A DNA stretch of 64,000 nt from Marinilabiliales bacterium (GTDB taxonomy: Bacteria; Bacteroidota; Bacteroidia; Bacteroidales; SZUA-534): positions 34,509-98,508 of the forward strand of contig DOTG01000008.1 in NCBI GenBank assembly GCA_003512955.1, in the 5' to 3' direction. The position numbers and the translations under genes are program-made. This document shows, in pieces, positions 18,921 to 27,789 of this stretch (positions within the stretch are counted from its first letter, which is position 1; each line of letters starts with the position of its first letter). The notes under the pieces are model-generated. The model did no database searches. It saw only the letters and a list, made by a program, of their open reading frames with translations, and was not told where the DNA came from.

Positions 18921-20924
18921 CTATTGTTTTTCGTGCCAGAAATTTTTCTCTGAAGGCACTTCTCTTTTTCCACTTTTTAATTCTTCCATCTCCAGGCGGA
19001 GCATATAGCCGCCACCAGCCTGAAAGAAACCTACCTTAATAGGATGGAAACCTTTGTGCAAAAATATCAGCCCTTCGCGTTCAATGACTGCATGACGGCC
19101 ATCGTTTTCAATGATAGTTTTTCCATCAATAACCAGGTTTGAACCGTCGTCGGAAGAAAGGTAAAAGTTATACATGCCTGTGTGTTCGATTTTGATATAA
19201 CCTTCGAAGTTCAAACCTACGTTCATTGTTTTCTTTCCAATAGGAAAATCAATTTGGCTGGTTAATCCGGTTTCACTTGGTTTCATGTTTATAAATTCGG
19301 TCAAATTGGTAAAAGAGCCATCAAACAGTTCGTAGTTAAGCCCTGGGACTGGATTTTTCAATTGGATGGAATTATCATAGGTTTCCAGCTCACCCTCTAA
19401 CTCGATTGTTACAACTGAATGTGGCGGCATTTCAATCACCAATTGGCCGTTGTTTATTTTGAAGGCCGAAAATGGTTGAAGGCCTAAGGCATCGGGTTTT
19501 TCAAAACTGTTGTAAGCATTAAGGCTATTGGCAGTTACAATTTGGCCGCTCCCTTTTGACGGCTTGTACCCTTTGAGATGGCACGTGAGCATCTTTGTTT
19601 CGGTAGCATGTAGGTTACAAACCGAGATGTGCATTTTTCCTGTTTTGTCAATAGAACCCGAAAGGCTCAACGAGGGAACCGAATCGCCACCGTAGCTATA
19701 CTTGTCGCACTCCAATGTTGATGGAACCAAATACGCATCTTGATGCACTTTATACATATCAAACACGTGGTAGGTGGGAGTGAGCAGCATTTTGTCGCCT
19801 TTGGTAAGAATCATTGATTGCAGCACGTTCACCACCTGTGCAATGGCCGCCATTTTCACCCGGTCGGCATGGTTTTGGAAAATATTCAGGTTTATGCCTG
19901 CCACCAACGCATCGCGCAGCGAATTCTGTTGAAACAGGAAGCCGGGGTTGGTTCCGGGCTCTACCTGGTACCACGTCCCCCATTCGTCAACTACCAAGGC
20001 TATGTTTTTTGCCGGATCGTACTTGTCCATAATTGCGGAATGTTTTGAAACAATCTCTTCCATCAGTGAGGTTTTTTTCATTACCTCAAACCAACCGTCT
20101 TCTTTAAAATCGGTTGCCGATGAACCGGTCATCCAGGTGTAGTAATGCAGCGAAAGGCCCCAAAAATTGGAACCTAATTCTTTCATCACCACATCGGTCC
20201 AGTTGTAATCGTCGCCATTGGGGCCTACTGCTATCATGTTCAAGCGGTTGCTGCCGTAGCTGCGCAAAAAATTGGAATAATGCAGGGCCTGGTCGGAATA
20301 GTATTGGGGTTTCATGCGGCCACCGCATCCCCACGATTCATTGCCCACGCCCCAATATTTTACCCCCCACGATTTTTCGCGGCCATTGGCTTTGCGCAAA
20401 GTGGTCATGGGGCTTTCGTTGTCGGAGTTCAGGTATTCAACCCACTGCGACATTTCCTGAACCGTGCCGCTGCCCAGGTTTCCGCTAATGTATGGTTCGC
20501 ATCCAATCTGGCTGCAAAGTTCCATGAACTCATGCGTGCCAAAGCTGTTGTCCTCGGTAACACCGCCCCAGTTGGTGTTAATCATTTTCGGGCGGTCGGC
20601 TTTTGGGCCAATGCCATCCATCCAGTGGTACTCGTCGGCAAAGCAACCGCCCGGCCAGCGCATGGATGGGACCTGGATTTTTTTGAGGGCTTCCATTACA
20701 TCGGTGCGGATGCCATTTTTATTGGGGATGGTTGAGTTTTCGCCCACCCACATACCATCGTAAATACAGTTTCCGAGGTGTTCTGAAAACTGGCTGTAGA
20801 TTAACCGGTTTATCTTTTGGTCAATCTTTGTGGCATCAATAGTTGCAGTGTTTGTGATTTGTGCCCATAGTGTGCCCAATGATAAAAGAAGGGTTGCGGT
20901 TGTAATTAACAATAGTTTTTTCAT
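18921..20924 (-). CDS. Glycoside hydrolase family 51 alpha-L-arabinofuranosidase with C-terminal PA14 domain
   Basis: 667 residues with a signal peptide (cleavage near LWAQ). The catalytic barrel covers about 25-370: PSMRWPGGCFADEYHW is a family signature, the acid/base is Glu196 in VGNESWGCG and the nucleophile Glu314 in VVDEWGTW. An all-beta domain follows. Residues about 525-650 form a PA14-type module (YNFYLSSDDGSNLVIDG), a fold often used for carbohydrate binding. GH51 enzymes release terminal alpha-L-arabinofuranose. The PA14 addition is unusual compared with the roughly 500-residue intracellular GH51s and suits an exported enzyme that docks on a glycan. It sits in the exo-glycosidase cluster between GH29 and GH92. 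Confidence 0.9.
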   Translation of the reverse strand: MKKLLLITTATLLLSLGTLWAQITNTATIDATKIDQKINRLIYSQFSEHLGNCIYDGMWVGENSTIPNKNGIRTDVMEALKKIQVPSMRWPGGCFADEYHWMDGIGPKADRPKMINTNWGGVTEDNSFGTHEFMELCSQIGCEPYISGNLGSGTVQEMSQWVEYLNSDNESPMTTLRKANGREKSWGVKYWGVGNESWGCGGRMKPQYYSDQALHYSNFLRSYGSNRLNMIAVGPNGDDYNWTDVVMKELGSNFWGLSLHYYTWMTGSSATDFKEDGWFEVMKKTSLMEEIVSKHSAIMDKYDPAKNIALVVDEWGTWYQVEPGTNPGFLFQQNSLRDALVAGINLNIFQNHADRVKMAAIAQVVNVLQSMILTKGDKMLLTPTYHVFDMYKVHQDAYLVPSTLECDKYSYGGDSVPSLSLSGSIDKTGKMHISVCNLHATETKMLTCHLKGYKPSKGSGQIVTANSLNAYNSFEKPDALGLQPFSAFKINNGQLVIEMPPHSVVTIELEGELETYDNSIQLKNPVPGLNYELFDGSFTNLTEFINMKPSETGLTSQIDFPIGKKTMNVGLNFEGYIKIEHTGMYNFYLSSDDGSNLVIDGKTIIENDGRHAVIEREGLIFLHKGFHPIKVGFFQAGGGYMLRLEMEELKSGKREVPSEKNFWHEKQ

Positions 20925-21037
20925 CTTTTTAAAGTTTATGACTTACCTGAAAAAATTGGCACATTTTTACTCTATTCCTCATGTGTATCCATATTATTTC
21001 AGATAGGGGGTCTGTTTCGTTTCAATTTTAAGTTAAA

Positions 21038-23377
21038 TTATTTATTAAAGCGAGTTGTATTGGGTTTGCTTCCCATTTTAAGCGAAATTAAAGCACCTTT
21101 GTTTATGTCGGAATGCTTGAACCAAACTGTTTTCAAGGGTTGCCCGTTTAAAGTTGCCTGTTGTATAAAAGGGGAATTGCTATTATTTCCATTGCAAGTT
21201 ATGGTGAATGCAGGCGATTGATAAAATTCCGATTGCAGGTGGATGGTGACTTTATCAAACAAAGGGCTTCCCAGTTCATAGAGCGGATCTTCCCCGCAAC
21301 CGCCGCTCATTTGGAAAATGCCCATTTTCATAAGAACAGCCAGCGAACCCATGAGCCCTTGGTCCTCGTCGCCTTGGTAGCCAAGGTAAGGCGATAAGCC
21401 CGAAAAAACACTGTCAACCACGGTGCGGCTCCAGTATTGCGTGAGCCACGGAGCACCGGCGTGGTTAAAAATAAAAGCGGCATGGCTGTTGGGCTGGTTC
21501 GAGTAATTTATCCACGTGCGGCGGTCGTTCACATATTTCAGTCCGGTAAATGCTTCCTTTTCGGGATGTTCGTTGCAGAAACCAAATTCCCTTGTCAGTT
21601 CAAACTCGCGGTTCAAACGGGAAATAGCGGAATCGGCACCGCCCAGCAACTCAAAAAGCGCAGGCAGGTTGTGTGGCACAAACCATGTATACTGTGCGCC
21701 ATTTCCTTCAATAAACCCATTGTCGTATAGCAAAGGATCAAAGGGTGTTTTCCAGTTTCCTGATTTATCCTTCGGAATCATAAATCCCAATTCAGGATTA
21801 AACAGGTTTTTAAAATTATCGGACTGTTGAATGAATGTATTGTAATCGTCCATTTTACCCAACAATTTTGCCAATTGTGCCAAACACCAATCCTGATAAG
21901 AATTTTCGAGCGTAATGGCGGCCCCGTCCTGGTGGCTACCGTAAATGGTGTCGGAAAGCGGGTAGGGTACGTATCCGTTCTGGATGTACCATTCCAGACC
22001 ACCGCCATTTGTGGTACTATGTTCGTAACCAACCTTACTCATCATCCCGCCGGGCAGGTGGTTTTTCTTCAATCCTGCATAAGCCAGGTTTATATCGAAC
22101 CCACGGATTCCTTTTTGCCAGGTGCTTACAAAGAATGGGGTGCTTGAAGCCCCTGTCATCACGAACGTATAGTTGCCGCCCGATGGGCCGCGCGGAATGA
22201 GCCCCCCGTTTTTGTAATATTCCAGAAAAGAGTTGCAAAATTCCTGGGCAACTTCCGGATAAACCAACTGCCACAAAGTATTCAACGTCCACTGTGCGCC
22301 CCAAAAGGCATCGGAGTTGTACATGTTGAATTTTGGTTTGCCTTGTTCATTGAGCGGGAGCTGGCGGATTATTTTCTCAGGCCCGGTCAAATCGGCATAT
22401 TTGCCATCGGCATCACTTATAATGCGGCGCCCCATAATGGCATGATACAAGTCGGAGTAAAAGCGCCGTTGCTGTTGCTCGGTTCCTCCTTCAATTTCGA
22501 TGCGCGAAAGCATGTCGTTCCAATGGTTGTCGGCCTCTTGGGCTACCTGATTGAAATCCCAGCCGGGCATTTCGGTTTCCAGATTTTTTGCAGCCCCCGC
22601 TTCGTCGGTAAACGAAACGGCTACTTTCATCAATAAAGGTTCGTCCAAATTTTCATTGAATTCAACCAAAATGTTACCGTTTTCGCCTTTCCATTCGGTT
22701 GAAGGGGAAATTCCATGGGCCGTTGAAAGGTGGATTAATTTTATAGGTTGGCTGAAGCGGGCACAAAAATAGACGGTTGTGGGTTTTGGGCGGCGCATGG
22801 TTGGGCTGTTTACCATGAATCCGGTAATTTCATTTTCAGTGGTTTGTTTAAAACCTCCTTCAATTAATTCCGCCGGGCCTAATTGCTTCGAAAGCTGGAA
22901 CACCACTCCGTTTTTTGTGTTTTCAGGAAATTTATACCGATGTGCGCCCACACGGTTTGTGGCGGTTAGTTCGGCTTTTATTTGGTAGCGTTCAAGCAAA
23001 ACCGAATGATACCCGGGTTTTACGGTTTCTGTTTGGTGCGAAAACACTGACGACCAATCGGCAAATATAGAATCCCTGTTTTCATCCGTAAAGGTAACAG
23101 GCATTACGGCCACGCCCGAAAGCTGCCATTCGTGGATGTGGCTGAAATCGCGGATGGTATCCACTCCATACCGGTAGCCGCTTTTCCATTCGCCATCAAT
23201 TTTTGTGTCGGGGAAAAGGCTCACCATACCAAAGGGCCTACATGCCGATGAAAAATAAAACCACCGCGACCACGCCGAACCCATTTGCGGATAAACCAAA
23301 TCGACCGGACGGGATGTTTCATTTTTGTTACAGCTAAAAAGCATAACAAAAGTGGCTATATAAAGTAAGCCTTTCAT
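21038..23377 (-). CDS. Glycoside hydrolase family 92 alpha-mannosidase, lipoprotein
   Basis: About 779 residues from the chosen start at 23377, which gives a compact lipoprotein signal (MKGLLYIATFVMLFSC). An upstream in-frame ATG at 23398 would overlap the GH28 gene by 10 bases and is the alternative. The protein has the GH92 order: N-terminal beta-sandwich (ACRPFGMVSLFPD, GYRYG, SHIHEWQLSG), then an alpha/alpha toroid with GDEDQGLMGSLAVL and a C-terminal strand region. GH92 enzymes are calcium-dependent, inverting exo-alpha-mannosidases. The usual GNDD-x-G-x-M signature is changed here to GDEDQGLM, so it is a divergent member whose linkage preference is uncertain. The second GH92 (43324) is much nearer to the SusC gene. 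Confidence 0.85.
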   Translation of the reverse strand: MKGLLYIATFVMLFSCNKNETSRPVDLVYPQMGSAWSRWFYFSSACRPFGMVSLFPDTKIDGEWKSGYRYGVDTIRDFSHIHEWQLSGVAVMPVTFTDENRDSIFADWSSVFSHQTETVKPGYHSVLLERYQIKAELTATNRVGAHRYKFPENTKNGVVFQLSKQLGPAELIEGGFKQTTENEITGFMVNSPTMRRPKPTTVYFCARFSQPIKLIHLSTAHGISPSTEWKGENGNILVEFNENLDEPLLMKVAVSFTDEAGAAKNLETEMPGWDFNQVAQEADNHWNDMLSRIEIEGGTEQQQRRFYSDLYHAIMGRRIISDADGKYADLTGPEKIIRQLPLNEQGKPKFNMYNSDAFWGAQWTLNTLWQLVYPEVAQEFCNSFLEYYKNGGLIPRGPSGGNYTFVMTGASSTPFFVSTWQKGIRGFDINLAYAGLKKNHLPGGMMSKVGYEHSTTNGGGLEWYIQNGYVPYPLSDTIYGSHQDGAAITLENSYQDWCLAQLAKLLGKMDDYNTFIQQSDNFKNLFNPELGFMIPKDKSGNWKTPFDPLLYDNGFIEGNGAQYTWFVPHNLPALFELLGGADSAISRLNREFELTREFGFCNEHPEKEAFTGLKYVNDRRTWINYSNQPNSHAAFIFNHAGAPWLTQYWSRTVVDSVFSGLSPYLGYQGDEDQGLMGSLAVLMKMGIFQMSGGCGEDPLYELGSPLFDKVTIHLQSEFYQSPAFTITCNGNNSNSPFIQQATLNGQPLKTVWFKHSDINKGALISLKMGSKPNTTRFNK

Positions 23378-23388
23378 TGGCTTGTTTA

Positions 23389-24951
23389 TCAGTTCCATGT
23401 ATAAATGCCTTTTGAATCAGGGTAAGGTAATCGTATGTTTTTAGATGAAAAACCGGTTACATTTTTAAGAATAAGGTTCGGCATTACACTGTCGTTCAAC
23501 AAGGTAAGCCCTTCAATTAGTAAACTGTCAACCTGGTTGAAAGCCATTGCCGGACGGTAATCGCTGCCATTTTTTGATATTTTAACATTTTGCCATTTCA
23601 GGCCCTTTACATGGCGGACATAAAAACCCCAAACAGGCAGTTCGCCAAACATGGAAAATTCGGGATAACCCGCTTCGTTTTCGGTCGCTTCGTCCAGTTT
23701 CCGCCAATCGGTAAAAGCCGTTTCCAGGTTGCCGCCCCCTTGGTAAACCATTTCAATGTTTTCGAGGGTTACGTTTTCAACCAAATGCCCCGGAAGCCCG
23801 GTAATTGACGAAGGAAACACATTGTGCGGATATTTTTGGAGCGGGCCTTCAAGCGGATAGCCAATGTCGGGTTTTCCTGCGGGTATTTCAGCATAAAGAT
23901 TGCCGATATAGACTTTCTTCAATGAACCAACCGCTCCGTCTTTATTGCGATGTCCCAATTTTATGAAAATGGCATTACCCGTGTTTTTTGCGGTGATGTT
24001 GCGCACATCAATGTTTTCAAGCACTCCACCATCGACACATTCAATAGCCACCGCCGATCGGTATGTATCGTAAATAAAAAGATTACGGACAGTAATGTTT
24101 TTGAATCCCCCGTGAGAACCTGTCCCAATTTTGAATCCACTGGCACTGCTACGGATGGTACAGTTTTCCACCGTTATATTTTCGCAAATGCCTTTTATTG
24201 GGCCTTCCGACTTGAGGCAGATGCCGTCATCGGCGCTATCAATGTGGCAACCCGAAATGAGGACACCGTTGCAGTTAACCACATCAATACCGTCGTTGTT
24301 CCAATACACGCTGCTTTCCACGGTTAGGCTGTCAACACTTATTTGCCGGGAATTCCGGAAGGTTAATACCCAACTTGTACTGTTTTTTAAGATAACTCCC
24401 GAAACCGAAATATTTGCACATTCCGAAAAAGCGACCAATTCAGGGCGCGAATGTTCCCGGGGGCGTTTAATGTTGTACTGATCATCATTTAAGCGGCCTG
24501 AGCGCAACTGTTTGTATAAATCTTTAACCACTTCGGCGCCTTGTCCGTCAATAATTCCCTGTCCGGTAATGGAAATGTGGTGCTGATGATCTGCCGAGAT
24601 GAGCGCAAACGCCGTATCTTGGCCATAATGCAACCGGTTGGTACTTCCCAATAACCGGGCTCCTTTTTCGAGGTGCAATTCCACGTCGTTTTTAAGAAAC
24701 AGGGCACCTGTTAAAAATTGCCCGCAAGGGATAATTACTGTTCCGCCTCCGTTTGCTGATGCTTTGTCGATGGCTTTTTGGATGAAGGTGGTATTCAGTG
24801 TTTCGGCATCGCCGATGGCTCCCAGTTTTTCAATATTGTAGAGGCTTGAATTGCACGATAAAAAAAGGAATACCAAAGAGTACAATAAAGCTATACCAGA
24901 AAGCTTACTTCTTATCATTATTGTTAAAAAACTATTCCTACTATTTTTCAT
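23389..24951 (-). CDS. Glycoside hydrolase family 28 (polygalacturonase-like), lipoprotein
   Basis: 520 residues with a lipoprotein signal ending VFLFLSC; an internal ATG at 24918 (MIRSKLSG) gives a more typical signal length and may be the true start. The mature part opens with the GH28 beta-helix entry IEKLGAIGDAE and contains the catalytic aspartates Asp220 (NNDGIDVV), Asp241 and Asp242 (SADDGICLK), numbered from 24951. The Gly-His-Gly loop is replaced by ASGFKIGTGSHG, typical of exo-acting or rhamnogalacturonan-type relatives. Predicted role: removal of terminal alpha-galacturonic acid or a similar uronic acid outside the cytoplasm. It differs from the GH28 at 11208 by being exported, suggesting sequential action in two compartments. 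Confidence 0.88.
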   Translation of the reverse strand: MKNSRNSFLTIMIRSKLSGIALLYSLVFLFLSCNSSLYNIEKLGAIGDAETLNTTFIQKAIDKASANGGGTVIIPCGQFLTGALFLKNDVELHLEKGARLLGSTNRLHYGQDTAFALISADHQHHISITGQGIIDGQGAEVVKDLYKQLRSGRLNDDQYNIKRPREHSRPELVAFSECANISVSGVILKNSTSWVLTFRNSRQISVDSLTVESSVYWNNDGIDVVNCNGVLISGCHIDSADDGICLKSEGPIKGICENITVENCTIRSSASGFKIGTGSHGGFKNITVRNLFIYDTYRSAVAIECVDGGVLENIDVRNITAKNTGNAIFIKLGHRNKDGAVGSLKKVYIGNLYAEIPAGKPDIGYPLEGPLQKYPHNVFPSSITGLPGHLVENVTLENIEMVYQGGGNLETAFTDWRKLDEATENEAGYPEFSMFGELPVWGFYVRHVKGLKWQNVKISKNGSDYRPAMAFNQVDSLLIEGLTLLNDSVMPNLILKNVTGFSSKNIRLPYPDSKGIYTWN

Positions 24952-24968
24952 CCGTCTTTTGTATCTCT

Positions 24969-25009
24969 GTTTATTCGGAGTGCGACTTAAAGTTGCGCCC
25001 CGAATAAAC
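24969..25009. other. Intercistronic stem-loop
   Basis: Ten-base perfect arms (GTTTATTCGG at 24969-24978, CCGAATAAAC at 25000-25009) enclose further complementary bases closing on a 3-base loop near 24988-24990, giving a hairpin of about 19 pairing positions with two mismatches in the leftward RNA. It touches the stop codon of the GH63-like gene and precedes the GH28 start. No U-tract follows in the leftward direction, so it is more likely an mRNA-stabilising or processing element than a terminator. Confidence 0.6.
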
Positions 25010-27774
25010 TATTGCTTTTTTATCTCCAATTTACACGACTTATTACTTGCCGGAAGTTCAATTTCCAGTAATCCAGGGTACCGGCTTTGGGCAATTATTT
25101 TTTTACCGTTAATCAATACATCATAAGTAAAATTTGGATTCAGGCACACCAACATGCTGCGTTTGCGGGCATGGGTAGCATCGTCAAACGAAAGGCTGGC
25201 TTGGTAGGCCGAATGGTCGCTGTTGAACGATTGGCTTTCAATCCAAACTTCGAAACCGGTGGTAACGGTGCCTGGTTTGAAGTAGGCGGCATACCAGTTG
25301 AGTACCGGGGCCGACAAAGCTCCAAACTGGTGCCAGCCTGCACCACGGGCAGTTTTTGCAAACCAGTGTTCGTAAGTAAAATAGGTTTCGTCGGTTTCAC
25401 TTTTCCAAACATTCAACGCCCGTTCAGCAATTTTCCAGGCCAAATCGAGCCGACCCAAATCGAACATGGTTTTCCACATAAACCATTGGTGGGGCATCCA
25501 CACGGCACCGTTCCAATACCCGTCGATGCGGTAATAGGGCGCTTGTTTGTCAACCACACAAATTCCGGCTTTGCTCCACATGTGTTCTTCAGAAAATATT
25601 TTACCGAGCAGTATTTCTTCCTGTTCAGGGGTGCAGATTCCTGAAAATATGGGATAGGCACCATCCAAGCCCATGTTGTAATTTGCTCCACTGTTTGGGT
25701 CAGTGTAAAAAGTTTTGGGGTTTCCGAGCGAATCGTGGACTAGGTAACTGAAATACCCGCTTTTTGCATCCCAAGCTACTGTTTGTAGGGCTTTGGTAAA
25801 GGTTTTAATATCGTTGTCGTAGGCTTTTACATCGGTTTGGTTGCCTGTTTCAGTGGCCGCTTTCCGTAATATTTTGGCAACACGGATTATATGTGACGTG
25901 GTTATTACCGGCGAAACGGTGGCTTCCAAATGGTTATCGCGCACGGCTTTTTGCGGGGGATAATCGTCCCAGCCTCCCGAATTGTAAAAGTAATCCCATG
26001 TTTTGAGTAAATCCGATTTGAATGGGTTGGTGGTAGAACTGCCCGAATGGCCCGCCATAAATTCATAGTATTGTTTCAGCCGCGGATAAAAATAAGTAAG
26101 CAATTCCTTCGACTGTGTTTTGTTCCAGAGGTCGTAAAAAGCGTACATCTGCACGGGTACCGGCGAGCCGTGGTGGATGAATGCCGATTGGCTTCCCACA
26201 GGTGTAGTATAGGTATTCAAAAACTGAATGGATTTATCGATATCAATTTCAGACAATCCTAAGGCAATGAAGCCAGCATCCCATGTGTATAGGCTGTTCC
26301 ACCATTTTCCGGGGGCAAAGTGGCGGATATATTCTCCCTGGGTGTAAATGGGATACACAATGTTGTATTGCAATGCGGCCTTCATCATGTTCTGGCTGAA
26401 CTGGAACGGCTGGCCTTGCGGTAAATCGCCCTCAAAACTGTTTTCGGCTTTTTTTTCTTTTAAAATAAAACTTTTTGGGTTTTGGTTGAATTGGGCCAGT
26501 TGGTTTTCGACCTGCGATTTAGTTCCGGTACAAATAATGCTGTAAACGGTGCGACTGCTCATTGGTTCCAGTTCTACCGGGCGCATAAACACATTTAGGT
26601 AATGGCCCTTTTCATCGCCCGGAAAAACAAGGTAGTTATGCTCGTGCACATATTTTTTGAAAATCACATCCAATTCCTCATCCAAAATTTCGCGTACAAA
26701 CGATGATGGATAATCCCACGCCATTCCGTAATAAACATCCACATCGGGGTATTTTAGCAACAGGGTTCCAGCTTGCAGGTCTTTAACAAATTCAGGGATA
26801 TATTTCTTCGCAAGGGGCACTATTTCAATGGATTTAGAATCGCTTACGGAACCCATAAAAAAACCATCGAGTTCAATTTCACAGCCTCCGGCGGCAATTA
26901 GTTTTAGTTCTGCTTTATTTTTATCGCATTTAAATGGGACTTGTATCAGTTCAAACTTGCCGGTTCCTTTCAGTTGAAGAGTTTCATTTGCCAATCCGGA
27001 AACTATCAAAGTGTTGGAATTGTTCTCTTTCATGCGGTACCGTAAAGTAAGAATCCCCTCTTTTTCATTTTCATGGAGCGGAATGTTGTATGCAACCCAA
27101 TCGCCCTTATCGTTTCCAAATCCCTTACCAACGCCATTCCCATTTAAAAAATCGGCATTTCGGACCTCACCACGGAACCAACCATCGTAAACAAGATTGT
27201 CCGATGGGCGGGGATTGGCAAATTGCAGGTTAGAATATGAAACGGCGTTAATAAACGAAACATTGCCGGAATGAACGGCCTGAACATTGGCATAAGGTTC
27301 CGGATAGTTGATGAACCCGGCCAGATTCAATTGCAGTTCTTGGGGCAACAGGGTTTGGTTTACACATTGCATGCTTACCAATACCGTTGAAGTATCTAAA
27401 GTTGAATAAGTTACATCGACATATACTTTGTCTTTCCATTCCAATTCGTACCGGTAGGTAACTTTCGACAATTCTTTGTTAATGTCCCACGGGTAATAAC
27501 CCGATTCAAACAGTACGTTGGGCACCATCACCCGGTTGCGGTAATATCCTGGCAGGGCGGCAACATCGAAGCGCATGCCTGTTGAAATTTCGGGAATGTG
27601 CGAAATGCCGGCATATTTTTTTGAATAAGGCCCCCAGTTGGGAAGCGCAATTACATCGTGGGTGTGTTCTAATTTACTGAACATGGATTGATACGGGCTT
27701 TCCTTCTGTGCCAAAACATCAGGTACCCAAAACATTCCTAAAATCAAACTGAAGAGAAAAATAAGGTACTTCAT
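25009..27774 (-). CDS. GH63-like (alpha/alpha)6 glycosidase with inserted carbohydrate-binding-like domain
   Basis: 921 residues, signal peptide with cleavage near VLAQKE. Residues about 480-830 form an (alpha/alpha)6 barrel with the motifs LYTWDAGFIALG (about 495-506), GGWDDYPPQ (about 600) and GYWNGAVWMPHQW (about 757-769), which resemble the GH63/GH37 clan (processing alpha-glucosidase, trehalase, mannosylglycerate hydrolase). Residues about 195-315 look like a CBM35/CBM6-type beta-sandwich (GDWVAYNIPLHE, then LTLRYRM and IELDGFFMG) inserted in the N-terminal half. The clan uses an inverting mechanism on alpha-linked glucose or related sugars. Substrate is unknown; in this locus an alpha-hexosyl or hexuronosyl unit next to inositol is possible. 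It lies 15 bases after PafA and is separated from GH28 by the stem-loop at 24969-25009. Confidence 0.7.
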   Translation of the reverse strand: MKYLIFLFSLILGMFWVPDVLAQKESPYQSMFSKLEHTHDVIALPNWGPYSKKYAGISHIPEISTGMRFDVAALPGYYRNRVMVPNVLFESGYYPWDINKELSKVTYRYELEWKDKVYVDVTYSTLDTSTVLVSMQCVNQTLLPQELQLNLAGFINYPEPYANVQAVHSGNVSFINAVSYSNLQFANPRPSDNLVYDGWFRGEVRNADFLNGNGVGKGFGNDKGDWVAYNIPLHENEKEGILTLRYRMKENNSNTLIVSGLANETLQLKGTGKFELIQVPFKCDKNKAELKLIAAGGCEIELDGFFMGSVSDSKSIEIVPLAKKYIPEFVKDLQAGTLLLKYPDVDVYYGMAWDYPSSFVREILDEELDVIFKKYVHEHNYLVFPGDEKGHYLNVFMRPVELEPMSSRTVYSIICTGTKSQVENQLAQFNQNPKSFILKEKKAENSFEGDLPQGQPFQFSQNMMKAALQYNIVYPIYTQGEYIRHFAPGKWWNSLYTWDAGFIALGLSEIDIDKSIQFLNTYTTPVGSQSAFIHHGSPVPVQMYAFYDLWNKTQSKELLTYFYPRLKQYYEFMAGHSGSSTTNPFKSDLLKTWDYFYNSGGWDDYPPQKAVRDNHLEATVSPVITTSHIIRVAKILRKAATETGNQTDVKAYDNDIKTFTKALQTVAWDAKSGYFSYLVHDSLGNPKTFYTDPNSGANYNMGLDGAYPIFSGICTPEQEEILLGKIFSEEHMWSKAGICVVDKQAPYYRIDGYWNGAVWMPHQWFMWKTMFDLGRLDLAWKIAERALNVWKSETDETYFTYEHWFAKTARGAGWHQFGALSAPVLNWYAAYFKPGTVTTGFEVWIESQSFNSDHSAYQASLSFDDATHARKRSMLVCLNPNFTYDVLINGKKIIAQSRYPGLLEIELPASNKSCKLEIKKQ

Positions 27775-27789
27775 GGTATAAAAGCTAAA

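Noticed and set aside
20280..20735. Plus-strand frame of 151 codons
   Set aside because: Antisense shadow of the GH51 catalytic domain.
21038..23398. GH92 as a broken gene because its GNDD signature is altered
   Set aside because: The frame is full length with the other family segments in order, so divergence is more likely than decay.
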